Under the pieces are notes generated by a model, which did not search any database, had not been told where the DNA came from, and saw nothing but the letters and a program-made list of their open reading frames with translations. A stretch of DNA of 64,000 bases from Apostichopus japonicus. Lineage: Eukaryota; Echinodermata; Holothuroidea; Aspidochirotida; Stichopodidae. The translations under genes were made by a program, and so were the position numbers. The stretch spans positions 5,322,484 through 5,386,483 of the forward strand of contig NC_092564.1 of NCBI RefSeq assembly GCF_037975245.1. Reading direction: 5' to 3'. How positions within the stretch are numbered: the first letter of the stretch is position 1; every line of letters starts with the position of its first letter. Shown piece by piece: positions 16,587 through 28,341 of the stretch.

Positions 16587-18174
16587 TATTATATAAGTAG
16601 AGATTCAAATACCGTTTTGTTAGTAGGAAAGTACATACACGTATATTGTACATTGTATCGTAAGTATTTATAGTGTGCCTGAAGCAATACGATCTCCAGC
16701 AGTCCACGAAAATATTTCAGCCTAAAAGTATATGCAAAACCAGTATATATATGTTGTATTTATTGTATTGATATTGTTAAATAATGTACAATTTCATGTA
16801 TACATTCCTGATATTGAAAATGCTATGTATATTTCTATTATTTAATTACGGCAAGTGAATAATTACGATCAATTAGCAGGTTGGATGCACTGTTCACGAT
16901 AAACGAGAATGAAGTGAATATAGGTGATCAAGTGATCACTGGTCAACTGTGAACTTTTCAATTACAAAAACACTTGTTAATCAAATTAGTCATGCTTAGA
17001 CGAAATGCATGTCGGCAATCATTCCATTATGCATGAAAACAAGAAACGACTGGCAGTTGTGAACCGTTGACTGAAACGTTGCCTATCAACCGTTGGGGGC
17101 CTCTGGACATTTGGAACCCAAGGTTCAATGAACCCCCTGAACCGCCCATGCATCGCCAGCCAATCCTCTGTTACGGTTATAAACATGCAGGCAAAAGCTT
17201 CAAATACATACAGCATTAACATATCAACATACATACATACAATATTAAAAACAAATACCTTACATTAAATCTTGTTACCAAAGACCCAGCTGAAGAGACC
17301 TTTAAACACGACCAAACCGTTCGAAACCCAGGCAGGTGATAATATATTTATATAGTGATGTTAAGGAGGACCCTCAAGTTACTTAGTGTTGACGGTTCGT
17401 ACCCTTACATGCGTCGATTGTGTTTCCTATTTCATGCACTTGTCCGGATATGCATTACCGTCTTGTGCATTATCTCTACTCCAATGTGGGCGGGTCCTGC
17501 AGCATGACGATTCAAATACGTCATATTTGTAATGAATATTCATCATGTGATACCTCGCTGCTGATTATCCTTAAAACGAGGAGTGCAATGGCACACGGTT
17601 CTTAAAATAGATATATAGGTAAAAAGGCTCGAGAAAATTAAATTGTCCATTTTCTGAATTGGTCTCGTCGTTATCTTCCATTGTTTAAGAGGATCTTTCC
17701 TAAAAATAGCTGTTTGTGGACAAGTAAACAAACACGGTATTGATAAGTAAATGTTTAACTTAATATATAGTTTCTTAGAATGATATCTTATCATAATGTG
17801 ATTAGTTTGACATAATAAAATTGGCCACTGGCCATGAATAATAATGCTGCTAAAAGCAACTCTAACCTTTAAGCTGACTCTGCTATTGGACATCGTGTCG
17901 ACGGTTGCATGCGAACTGACGAAGGCCTATATACGGTATATACGGTCCAATCATAAGGTCCCCAGTTCGAGTCATTAATGTATGCCGTCCAGTTACAGAG
18001 TTGTTGACAATTCATAATCATGGACGTTAAATATGAATCTAAGAGACTGACTTCGGTCAGCTTGCGGCTTTGATAAGCCAATGAGGCTTCTTCGCGAGTT
18101 CCTGCTTGCAGTGAGGATCTAAAATACATATATACACACATAAATACACACATATACGCCGGTATATAGGCCTA
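16587..18174. other. Intergenic, no gene seen
   Basis: Upstream flank of SDR copy 2; its promoter should lie near 16590-16700 but no core motif is clear. No exon-like segment was found on either strand. Confidence 0.5.
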
Positions 18175-18380
18175 TAACCGTTGCTGTGGCCGAGTCGATA
18201 AAGTCGGTGGCATTTTGAAGCAATGAGGCTTAGCAATCGGGAGGTTCCGGGATTGATAAATTGAAAAGATTCCAAATGTGAGTTTAAGATGTTGAATTCG
18301 GAGCCACCAGACTTGTGAGCTGTAATCCATAAGCCCTTACTGGCTTCTCCCACATTTGTGGTCTCTTAAGCGTCGTAAAA
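18175..18380 (+). repeat. tRNA-derived SINE, copy 2
   Basis: Same family as 1551-1812. It shares the head tggccgagt, 'gaggcttagcaatcgggagg' and the tail 'cataagccctt' to 'gcgtcgtaa'. It has lost the segment after the B box (ccggg then gattgataaattg), about 50 bp relative to copy 1. Confidence 0.75.
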
Positions 18381-18414
18381 ATGACTGCTGATTATATTTA
18401 TTATTGTTTAAAAG

Positions 18415-19180
18415 TAAGTTGGTCTGACGTTTCGATCCTAGCAGGATCTTCTTCAAAGGCTAAATGACAAGTAACAGTAACAGAAGGGACAAAAACACGC
18501 ACAGAATACAGACAGGTTAATGAGCATGGTGAACACAAAGAGACAGATGTAATGGGATTAGTAGACAAGGGATGAAAGAAAGAAAGAAACCAACAGGGGA
18601 AGAGGAGAGGAAGGAGATAAACAGTGGAGGGACAAAGAGAGGATTAAGGGAATGGGGTAGGGAATAAACTGGAGAAGGACAAAGACAGAAAAGGTGTGGA
18701 GAAAAAAAGGTGTAAGCGAGCTATGAGAAGAGAAGTGATGGGGGGGGGGACAAGGGGAGAAGGAGGGGGACAGAAGAAAAGGTAGTCATGTCCTTCCTGA
18801 ATGTTGAGCCCATGAGGTTGAATGGTGCGAAGGCGTTGCATCCACAGCCTCTCTCTGCTGATTCGTACTAGGTCAGGACGGCTACCTAAGGATTCAATCC
18901 CCTGTAGGGACATGTCGTTAATGGTATGGTTGGGAAGGTTAAAGTGTTCTCCAACTGGGGTCTCAGTCTGGTGTTGACTGTGGATCTGTGATCATAGAAT
19001 CGCTTCTTGAGGGTGTTTTTGGATGCGCCAACATACTGGATGCCGCAAACTATACAAGATATAGATGACATTAGTGGTTGTGCAAGTGATGTGACCCTTA
19101 ATCTTGTGTATGAGTTGCATGCTGTGGCTGGTGATGGAATTGGATTCAACAATGTGGTGGCTGCAAATGATGACATTTAT
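18415..19180 (-). mobile_element. Penelope-like retroelement fragment with hammerhead-like 3' tail
   Basis: Minus-strand translation gives ISCIVCGIQYVGASKNTL then KKRFYDHRSTV (C..C, YVG, R...H as in a GIY-YIG endonuclease). After a frameshift near 18910-18980 comes VGEHFNLPNHTINDMS, then REs and LRTIQPHGLN. This is the C-terminal order of Penelope-like retroelements. The 3' non-coding part runs to about 18415. No reverse transcriptase domain is present, so the copy is 5'-truncated and dead. Confidence 0.7.
18421..18457 (-). ncRNA. Degenerate hammerhead-ribozyme-like motif in the retroelement tail
   Basis: On minus: TTGAAGA, a perfect 5-bp stem (GATCC/GGATC) with a TGCTA loop, then GAAAC and GTC. 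This is the order CUGANGA - stem II - GAAAC - UH of a hammerhead, with the first core base changed C to T and almost no stem III. Penelope-like elements are known to carry such motifs. Probably inactive here. Confidence 0.4.
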
Positions 19181-19252
19181 TATTATATTTATTATTATTA
19201 TTATATTTATCATTATTAGTATAATTAGTATTATTATTTTCATACACTGCAT

Positions 19253-20521
19253 GTGTAGATCTAGAGTAAACTATAGCTAATTCGATTAGAAGGGGGGGGG
19301 TCAGGGGGTCACATATAGTCCATTTATTCTAATAATTAGACTGGTGTTGTTATTACTTTTTGTTTCCTTTTTTTGCATTATCTTTATGGCCTTTGCCCCA
19401 GAATCGCCACAGTTGAACTTGAGAGGGTGGACGGCACTCACACAAGATAAGATCAAGATACCTGTCAGCCTTATCTAAGAATATACGTGCATGGTAATAA
19501 TTAATGAGAACTGGACAGTATGATAAATCTCAATAGTAAACTCTTTGAAAGGTTTCCTTTATACAGGGTGTGTATGCACTGCACATTATCTAATAGCAGT
19601 AAGCTTAAGGCGGTAACATGATTCCATTTGACCTACGTTCTTATTTTTATTTGGGGAGGGGAGGGGGGGGGGTATGAGTTTGGCCTATGACCGACGGCCA
19701 GTTACAGCGATTGAGTGGTTGTTTTCATTTCGGTTCTTGATACCGCCACCCCCCCCCCCACACTCCAACCCCTGTAGATTGTACTGGTGGTACCGTAAAC
19801 CATAATGGCATTTGCCGTCGTGTTATTATATTGCACAAACTTTTCCAAAGACGGCTTGAATGAAAAGACGGAGATTTTGATGGAGAAAAATGACTTAATC
19901 AACTCAAATAGTGAATAGAGATTATTTGGATATATTATTTGTCTGCATTTATTTGTAGAAACTTGTTCTCCTCCATGAGCACATAACTCAACATTCATCT
20001 TACAAAACAACGTTTATTGAAAATAAATGTTGATAATAACAACATCTCTGGCAGTCTTCATTTCTAATTGTTAATAAAACGCGATTGTTTATAACTTGTC
20101 AACTTGTCAAAAAAAAATTATATATATTCTTATTTAATATGATATTTTCTGATTTAATGTGATATAAATTACATGATTACACAACAACAAATATAATAAC
20201 GAAGAATTAACGTATCAAGTCTTTTAGCGGATTTTCAATTTTAACGTATTTGTAAACTGACAAGAGGCATGGAACTCTAACTCTATGCATTGATAAAATA
20301 TCAAAATTAGGTTTGCCCAATTTAGTCATGGTTTAATAAAATATATTATGACAAAAGTCGTCGAGTTACACACTGGCATCATGAAGCGTTATTGAACAAA
20401 GAAACAGGGAAATGTCTTTATTCCCTAGCAATACTTAACGATACCTCAAAAAAAAAAACATCAAAATATCATACATGATAATTCTAAGGATAAAGTACTT
20501 CACCCAAATATATATATATAT
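19253..20521. other. Intergenic, no gene seen
   Basis: AT-rich with G and C homopolymer runs near 19291, 19660 and 19749. No exon was recognised. Confidence 0.5.
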
Positions 20522-20683
20522 ATCACAAATGATTTTCGAGTTGGTTAGCATCATGTTTGATCTCTAGAGTAAGGCAAAATATGTCACCAAAAACAGAACT
20601 AGTAATGTTCGATACAGGTGACAAACGCCTACAGTGGAATTACGATCTTCCTTACCGGTTTCGAACCTCTGGACATACAATCA

Positions 20684-20756
20684 GCGTCCATAGCCTAGTG
20701 GTTAGGGTGTCCGCGTACAGAGCGGGAGGCCCGTGGTTCGAATCCCGGTGGAGGCT
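20684..20756 (+). tRNA. tRNA-like gene, repeat unit 1, anticodon ACA
   Basis: 73 nt with canonical tRNA numbering: acceptor GCGTCCA/TGGAGGC (one G-G mismatch), A box TAGCCTAGTGG, anticodon stem TCCGC/GCGGG with a GTACAGA loop (T33, anticodon ACA at 34-36), TTC at 54-56 and B box GGTTCGAATCC. The T stem pairs at only three of five positions. A TTTTTT terminator follows about 6 nt downstream. Pol III signals are intact, but the structure and the unusual Cys-type ACA anticodon suggest a tRNA-derived pseudogene or SINE head rather than a decoding tRNA. Confidence 0.55.
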
Positions 20757-21056
20757 GAAAGTTTTTTCACTGTTCTTGATTTTCCAACTCATTACGATTT
20801 TCATTTATATATATTCATTTGCCTTTGTCGTTTACCTCCATTGCATTAACATAAAGTCTGTTCAAAGTATCTCTTATGAGATCCGGCTTTAGGAATCACA
20901 AATGATTTTCGAGTTGGTTAGCATCATGTTTGATCTCTAGAGTAAGGCAAAATATGTCACCAAAAACAGAACTAGTAATGTTCGATACAGGTGGCAAACG
21001 CCTACAGTGGAATTACGATCTTCCTTACCGGTTTCGAACCTCTGGACATACAATCA

Positions 21057-21129
21057 GCGTCCATAGCCTAGTGGTTAGGGTGTCCGCGTACAGAGCGGGA
21101 GGCCCGTGGTTCGAATCCCGGTGGAGGCT
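21057..21129 (+). tRNA. tRNA-like gene, repeat unit 2, anticodon ACA
   Basis: Identical to the unit 1 tRNA-like sequence, including A and B boxes, ACA anticodon and downstream T6 terminator. Confidence 0.55.
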
Positions 21130-21429
21130 GAAAGTTTTTTCACTGTTCTTGATTTTCCAACTCATTACGATTTTCATTTATATATATTCATTTGCCTTTG
21201 TCGTTTACCTCCATTGCATTAACATAAAGTCTGTTCAAAGTATCTCTTATGAGATCCGGCTTTAGGAATCACAAATGATTTTCGAGTTGGTTAGCATCAT
21301 GTTTGATCTCTAGAGTAAGGCAAAATATGTCACCAAAAACAGAACTAGTAATGTTCGATACAGGTGACAAACGCCTACAGTGGAATTACGATCTTCCTTA
21401 CCGGTTTCGAACCTCTGGACATACAATCA

Positions 21430-21502
21430 GCGTCCATAGCCTAGTGGTTAGGGTGTCCGCGTACAGAGCGGGAGGCCCGTGGTTCGAATCCCGGTGGAGG
21501 CT
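21430..21502 (+). tRNA. tRNA-like gene, repeat unit 3, anticodon ACA
   Basis: Identical to the other two copies, with the T6 terminator retained; the unit then runs into an AT microsatellite. Confidence 0.55.
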
Positions 21503-21548
21503 GAAAGTTTTTTCACTGTTCTTGATTTTCCAACTCATTACGATTTTC

Positions 21549-21597
<49 letters not shown>

Positions 21598-21599
<2 letters not shown>

Positions 21600-22154
21600 A
21601 GCTAGCGTTGCTACTATAGACTTTTCCCTTAATAAGCGGTTTCGTAGTTACATGGCGCACGTCTTTATACGTATTGCCCCCCCCCCCCACCTCCACTTAA
21701 ACTCACACACCACGCCCATCCCTTGACGATTTCATCCACTCTTTTCTTCTCAGAAACATTGAGAAAATAACTGTACAACGATTAGCAAGCATTGACAACA
21801 GGTCAATACACGTTAACGTGGTTTTATAGGCTGTATACACGCTGTTATCTATAGTTGCAACTTTGGTTAAATGTTATAAAGGCAGCTTTATCGGGTAGAA
21901 CTGTTCTACTAATTAAACCTTTAAAGTTTAAATTTCTTTTCCTGTATGTGAAACAGACTTCAACTTAAGAATAGAGCGGCCATTCTCAAGGGAAAATACC
22001 TCTTACCTGCCCCCACCCCCTTTAAAAAAGTAAAAGCAAACCCCTTCCCAACCCCACCCCACCCCACACCAGCCCTCTCAGCGTGCATTCAAAGCAAATC
22101 CCTGAACGTAACATACATGGTAGCTATACTGATACATTAGTTCATGAGCACAAA
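21598..22154. other. Downstream flank of ACADL, no other gene seen
   Basis: Contains the ACADL 3' UTR on minus; its end was not determined. C-rich tracts lie at about 21677-21690 and 22010-22080. Confidence 0.4.
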
Positions 22155-25100
22155 TCACTTTTCTGCTGTTATTCCTCTCGCGATGAGCTCCTTCATTATT
22201 TCATTACTTCCAGTGTAGATGGGATACACCTTGGATGACGCAAATCCTCTCGCAATGGGATGCTCCCACATGTATCCCATTCCACCGTGTAATTGCACAC
22301 ATTCGCTAGCAACCTTGAAGCAAATATCTGAAATCCTGTAGATGATGGTAAGCGATAAGAAAGAAATATAGGAATGTTACTTTAATAACTGTATTTTTCG
22401 GGCAGTGAGAGAAATCACCGGACATATTACAGCCGCCGAATGCGTCCTCAATTTTTTTTTTTTTTTTTTTGTCATTACCTTTTACTTCGAGAATGAAAGG
22501 AGGAATTCATGAAAGGTTGGTGGGGATTCAACAGCATAAAACTCTTTGAACTGTAATTATTGTGTATACGATATGTTATCTTACAGACAATGAATTGGAT
22601 ATCCTACCAATATTTGAGCATTGATACACTTGAGGTATCAAGCCTGTTTTCGCAGTAGAGTTGCAGGCATTGATCCGTGAAGGTTCTAGCCACACAAAGC
22701 TCTGTTTTCATCTCGGCTAAGCGATGCTGAATGGTCTGTGGTAAAAATGAACGTGTGTATACTTTTAAGCAAACACATTTATTCCAAAGAAAAAATAACC
22801 TTTCATAAATCAGTTGATCGGTCAGTCTTTTCAGTCTTAATCATTTAAAACATTTGCTATGTTACTTTTTAATAGTTGTTATTGACATGTAAGACAAATC
22901 GATAATTAAGTTATCTTCGTCTGGCAATGTTTTCATAATGTAATTAGAGCGACGTAATGAAGTTGACTTTTGTACAAGATACTGATAGCAGCAACTTCTT
23001 AAGATGAACCTGTGAGTGGACATCTTGTGTAACATTAAATATGTATAGACCATTTGGACATGCCCTTCAACCCCTCCCCTCCCCCTCCCCCTCCCCTCCC
23101 CCTCCATCCCCCTTTGCCCCTCCCACCTTCCCCTTCAATGTGTGTTAATCAAGACATTAAACTATTTTTACCTGAAGGTTTGATAACGTTCTGCCGAACG
23201 CCTTTCGTTGCTTGACATAATCTCTGGTCATTTCAAACATACACTCCGAGTGAGCTTGGACGCCAACCGAAAGAATTAAACGTTCTCTGGGCACCTGGTT
23301 CATAGTCAGATAGAAACCTTTGTTTAACGTTTCCTCCCCACCCAACAAGGCCTCTTTCGGAAGGCGGACGTCCTCAAAGACTAGCTCAACTGTATCCTTT
23401 CAAAAGAAATAAGAATGATTGTTAAAACTATGACAACAACCGCGACTAAATGCGTTGCGTGCGACCTTCATCACATGGTCGCAGTAGTAGCTATAGGGTG
23501 TCAGTGGGTTACCCCCCCCCCCACCCCCTCTTCTTCGTCAGTCGGGGGTAAAAAAGTCCATGACTGTTTATGCCTAAATCGATCGGAGGTAATTTAGTAT
23601 CTCCGACTTAAGAGGGGGTATTGGCGGGAACTGTGTCAGTTCTATGAAATAACGCTTGGTTTTTTTTCACGTCCACCATGCTTCCATCTGCTAATTTATA
23701 AATTTATTTTAACCATATTCCCCTTTAAATGCTCTCTGTGGGGGTTTCTGTGCCTTATTTCGTTCTGTCTCAAGAGGCAGCAATTAGCATATTATGTCTT
23801 AGCAGTTAATAACAATACCGCATTCAGCCCAGATTCTTATATGCAAAGTATATATAAATATAAGCTACACCAATAGGCGAACCGTTACTGTCAAGGTACG
23901 TTGCACGCGGTAGAGCTGCAGTGGATGCAGGTTGCTCATTTTGTACTAGACATTCGGGATTATGTGACATTAATATAATACAGTAACAAAAATTAATAGT
24001 GTCTATTCTATTAAATATGGGCCTATGTGTTAGCAAGAGAAACTAAATAGCAGAGGCGGCTGGCGGGGGATGGGCACAAAACTTCGAAGGGCAGTGGGAA
24101 ACCCAGGCAGCAAACCACAAAATCACCTCAACACTTCCCGACAAACGGGGTCCTCTTTGCGCTATTTATCCCAAATTCCATGTATTTGAACCTTTTACAG
24201 TTTTACATATAACAAAGGGACTCTTTAATAGTACTGGTCTTAATTTCTCAACCAAAGGGGATAGTTTTAAATAGCAACTTGAAGGGCAAGTTTAATTACA
24301 AGAATGGAGTGGGGTACTTTCCATTAATTTAATTTATGAGAATGGGATGCTTTTGGGATTTTTCACAAAATATGGGGAGCACGTGCCCCTGTGCCCCCTA
24401 CCCCACCCCATCCCCAAGACCCCGCTAAACAGCAAGACTTGCCATACAAGTGTTTTGTAAAACAAAATCTATTCAATACTCACTCCTGAGTTCTGGCCAA
24501 TCTTCTTTAAAGGTTTCCCTTTTATGAATCCTGGACTATTAGCATCGACCAGAAACAATGACATGCCGTGAGCTTTATGTTTAACGTTGAGGTCTGTAAT
24601 TGCAGCGACCAACGCCACATCACATACGTAACCATTCGTGATGAACGTCTGTCACAAAACAGGAAGCAGATTTCATTATTGTTTTACAAAACGTTTTTTC
24701 TCAAAAGAATGCAATCTTGCTTTCTCAAAATCCTAGAAAACGATTCAGCCACGCGATTTTAAGGAAGAGGAAGGAAAAAACAGATCCAATAATTTGGAAT
24801 TTTACAACTTAAAGAATCATTTTAGTTTCTTCAAAACTCATTAAGTTTTAGCATTGTTAATATTAACAAATGATCTTAAACCTGTAGGGATGTATTAATA
24901 ACATGCATGCTCAAATAAAACCGGTTCCGATTAAAAAATTATATAAAAGGCAAAAGATCAGTAAAGAAAGCAGCCAAATATAGTAAATTGCGTGATAATA
25001 TAATATGATATGATATGCATATTCATATACCTTTGTTCCATTCAAAATCCAGTCGTCACCGTCTCTTTTAGCTGTTGTTTTCAATCCTTGTAAATCACTG

Positions 25101-28100
25101 TGAAATGAAAAGAAATGGGAGTTGGTTCCTGCATGGTTTCAAAATTAGAAGGAAATTGTAACTAAATAGTTATATTTGTTGAAGAAGAACAAACATTTAA
25201 ATAGTGGAATTTGTGGTACAGAATGCGCAGAAGGTCCAGGTCTCGGGACATTTCGAGGTGATGTTGTGTTTTGCACCATCACATGCATGAAAGCACAATT
25301 ACATACAAGTCAAGTGATGTGATGTGCGATGTATGTTAATAACAACAATACATTAGAAATAAATCAGAAAGAGACTATACACAGACCCCCTCCCCTTCCC
25401 GACCCTATTACCCTAACAGTCCCATATACCCCTCCTACCCCTTCACCTCATATACGTAATATGTAAGTTCTGTCGTGACAAAACATCCGTCCCCAAAATC
25501 GACGAGACATTTAACTTTCAAAATATTTAAATCAATGTAACAGTATGTGTCTAATGTACAGTACCTTCCTGCTTGAGGTTCCGTCATCGCTAAACATCCA
25601 ATCAGTTTGCCGTTAGTCATACCAGGGATGTATCGCTGTTGTTGTTCTGATGTACCGTATTCTTCAATGTACGGCATAATCACGTCGCTGTGCAGCTTAA
25701 ATCCGATCGTTCCGGCATCGTTCGCGTAACCCCTGCGGTGGAAAGCGAAGGTTTTTATGACCATTCTAACGGTACCTCCCACATTCCGGGTCGTAGATCA
25801 ACTTCCCCCCCCTGACCCCCCGCCCACACACACACACACACTATCACGGTATCCATGCTTGCATTTATCCGTACATTTAAATGCGTTAGACTTTAATTTT
25901 ATCGTTATTTTTCTTTAAGTATAAAGGGAAGCATTTATTTTTTAATTTCCCATCGTTATTCTATTGTTGTCCCCAATATAGCGCTAGTTCAACGCAAACT
26001 TATTCCAAAAATAAAAAAATAAAAAAACGCGTCACACGTTCCAAAACGACGTCATAATACACACTAGGTCGTTCCTATATCAGTATATATACCCAACCCA
26101 TGCACTTCGGATAACAGCATGTGTCACTTACTGTTCTTCTGAAACAATGGCAGCGCATTTGAAGTCTGCTCCTACACCACCCATCTCAGCCGGAGCTGCC
26201 ACGCCCAGCATTCCCGCTGCTCCCATCATCTCCCATATCTCTCTATCTACATAACCCTGCTGCTCGAATCTATAAATAAAAAGAATTATAGAACGGAGTA
26301 ACCATACCATTTGTTGTCAAATATAGCGGTACTTTTTTTTTAATTCAAACACGAAGAAATCAATTTCATCGAAATGCAAATTGTTTAGTCTTAGCCATAT
26401 GAATCAATACTTTATTATGTTATATCATAATATATTCTATAATGTGCTCATAAGCGTAGGAGCCTAATTTGATTTGGGGGGCTGTAACGACTTGCCCGAA
26501 AAATATAACGAACATTTTTCAGCCCCCCAGCCCAGCCCCCCCCCCCTCCCCCAGCCCTCCCCCGCCTCCTACGCCTATGAACGTGCTTTTAAAGACAAAA
26601 TGCTCGGTTCAGCTTTCTATAGTCCTTCAGCAGAATTTTCTCTTTTTATTATAGAGAATAAAAAATGATCTGCTTAAGACCATTGTCAGGAGATCCCCTA
26701 AAATTGCAGTTATTATAGTTTCCTTCCGAGTCTGCGCTTAAAAATACATTTCCCATCAAAGGGCCAAGTAAACATAAATCGTTAAATCATCAACTTACTT
26801 CATTTGGTTGGGTACAACTTCCTCTTCAAAAAATCTACGGACCGATCTCCGAAATATATCGTGTTCTTCTGTGAAAATATTTCTGGTACCAGTATCAGTT
26901 AACTTTGCTGCTTGAGCAGTTTCGATCCTCCTTCGAAAAGACAACATTCATCATCGAAATATTTTGAAAAACTAAATAAATGAAATGCCAAGTTATGACA
27001 CATGAGTATCTTGAAATTACACACTATCAAAATTTGTTTCTGCAGTGGCGTTCTTTCGTCCGAGAAGGCGACTGATAGATAGTTCTGGTGGGTTTTGGAT
27101 AACTATTTGCATATTCAATCAAATAAACAGAAATGTACTTCCATATCATCTGCTGAGATATCGTATAGGGTGGTCAAATCAATCAATATCAATGTTTATT
27201 GCGATAAACGCATGTTTAGGATTATTCCTATTTTATCTTCTGTCCCTTATCCTCTCCTTCTCCTTTCTCCTAATTCTCTCCCCTTTCCCATTTCTCCCCC
27301 CCCCCCCCCACCTCCACAAACCCCTTCTCCGTTCTGAAAGGAAAAATATTCACCTGGGCATTGCAATATCTTCAGTGGATTCTCTTTGTTGACGACCGGG
27401 GTGTTGAAATCTGTGAATGAATTAGAAAAACGTTTCCTGAAGCGGATGAGTTAAGACACACAATGTTAAAATTATATAGTTTTCATTGTGAAACTATAAC
27501 AAGAAGGAAAATCCTAAGAGTTGTTTAAAATATGTTTTAGCCGTGTGATTTGTCTTTGATTGGCTTGATCCTCTTTAAGAGAGCCATTTATTTCGTGCTT
27601 AGTAGCAGTCTTGTGAGGATTGCTTAGAATAAGTATCGGCAAGTACCATCTATAGCCCATTCTGTTATGAAAAAACGACAACCTGTTGTAAAGCACAACT
27701 ATATGCAATAAAGATTAAGCAACCTTCTCCCAATCCACTTCATATTCCCAATCTAAAATCCAGGCATCGATTCAGAGCACAAGTTGTTCTCCCCCACCCT
27801 TCCCATTCCCTCCTTCCTCTGCCTCCAACCCACCTCTTGTCCGGACTCAGAACAATCCTTCCAACCCCCCCCCCCACCACCTTCCCCTCTTCGTTCTTGA
27901 CATCTATCTGAACCGTAAAAATACATGTGAAAAGAAAATAGTATCATTACAAAAATGCCTTATAGCTTAAAATATAATATCATAACACAAAATAGTTGAT
28001 TATTCCGTGTCCCCTCCCCTTCTCCCTTCCCCGAATATCTGCTTTTCCTCCCCAGATGGTGTTGGTGCCCAATTCTGTACAATATTCTTAGCACCTTTTA

Positions 28101-28341
28101 TCGAGTCATTTCTTCGTCACCCTTCGTGCACACGTTCGGAAGTTCGCACTTTTAAATTTTAATTTTAATATAAATGTGACGTTTATAATGCTGTATCGGT
28201 TTGTAATTTTGATTGAATTTATATTTTTTATATTGATATCAGCCTAATTGATTTATAAACTTACCTTATAGGATCAATTCGCCTCGCACCAACACATCTT
28301 AAAGCTAAGAGGGATCGACTTGTTGAGTACAAGGTAGCCAT
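22155..28341 (-). CDS. ACADL: Long-chain acyl-CoA dehydrogenase, mitochondrial (complete)
   Basis: Coding exons 5' to 3': 28265-28341, 27354-27410, 26799-26930, 26132-26269, 25565-25732, 25031-25097, 24484-24648, 23172-23396, 22608-22735, 22155-22335. The sum is 1338 bp: 445 residues plus TGA, near the family length of about 430. All introns are GT-AG with consistent phase. Exons 1-2 (MATLYSTSRSLLALRCVGARR...) form an Arg/Ser/Leu-rich, acid-poor mitochondrial presequence. EEHDIFRRSVRRFFEEEVVP starts the N-terminal helical domain. AMTEPQAGSDLQG (about 180-195) is the acyl-CoA dehydrogenase signature. VPRERL carries Glu306, at the position of the LCAD catalytic base. QLHGGMGYMWEHPIAR and YTGSNEIMKELIAR are the FAD-contact C-terminal motifs. 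It catalyses FAD-dependent alpha,beta-dehydrogenation of long-chain acyl-CoA in the matrix and passes electrons to ETF. The E261-type catalytic position and the ELIAR C-terminus separate LCAD from MCAD/SCAD. Exons 1-2 and the promoter are duplicated at 49359-50356. Confidence 0.95.
26449..26579. mobile_element. Small hAT-type MITE (131 bp) in an ACADL intron
   Basis: Terminal inverted repeats CATAAGCGTAGGAGCC and (inverted) CATAGGCGTAGGAGGC. It is flanked by an 8-bp direct repeat with one mismatch, AATGTGCT (26441-26448) and AACGTGCT (26580-26587). The interior is C/G-rich with no coding capacity. It lies in the intron between exons 3 and 4. Confidence 0.8.
27043..27074. repeat. Imperfect foldback of hAT-like terminus (unit 1)
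   Basis: CAGTGGCGTTCT, an 8-nt spacer and AGAAGGCGACTG. The counterpart in unit 2 (49070-49101) is a perfect 12-bp inverted repeat. In ACADL intron 2. Confidence 0.6.

Larger units (their letters stand above)
20522..21597 (+). repeat. Three direct repeats of 373 bp, each with a tRNA-like gene
   Basis: Units start at 20522, 20895 and 21268, a constant 373-bp period. They are almost identical: unit 2 has 'ggtggcaaacg' where units 1 and 3 have 'ggtgacaaacg'. Unit 3 ends in an expanded AT run (21552-21597) where units 1 and 2 have only a short tatata. A 111-codon frame in each unit is a by-product of the repeat. Confidence 0.95.

Noticed and set aside
20557-21605. Three near-identical 100-111 codon plus-strand frames
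   Set aside because: They span the tRNA-like genes and repeat flanks; the identity comes from the 373-bp DNA duplication, not from a protein family.
22862-23107. Minus-strand 81-codon frame in an ACADL intron
   Set aside because: Lies between two ACADL exons, with Gly/Arg-rich residues coming from a CCCCTCC tract; no family similarity.
25801-25845. Regulatory element in a C/CA-rich tract
   Set aside because: Simple C-run and CA dinucleotide repeat in an ACADL intron; nothing specific.
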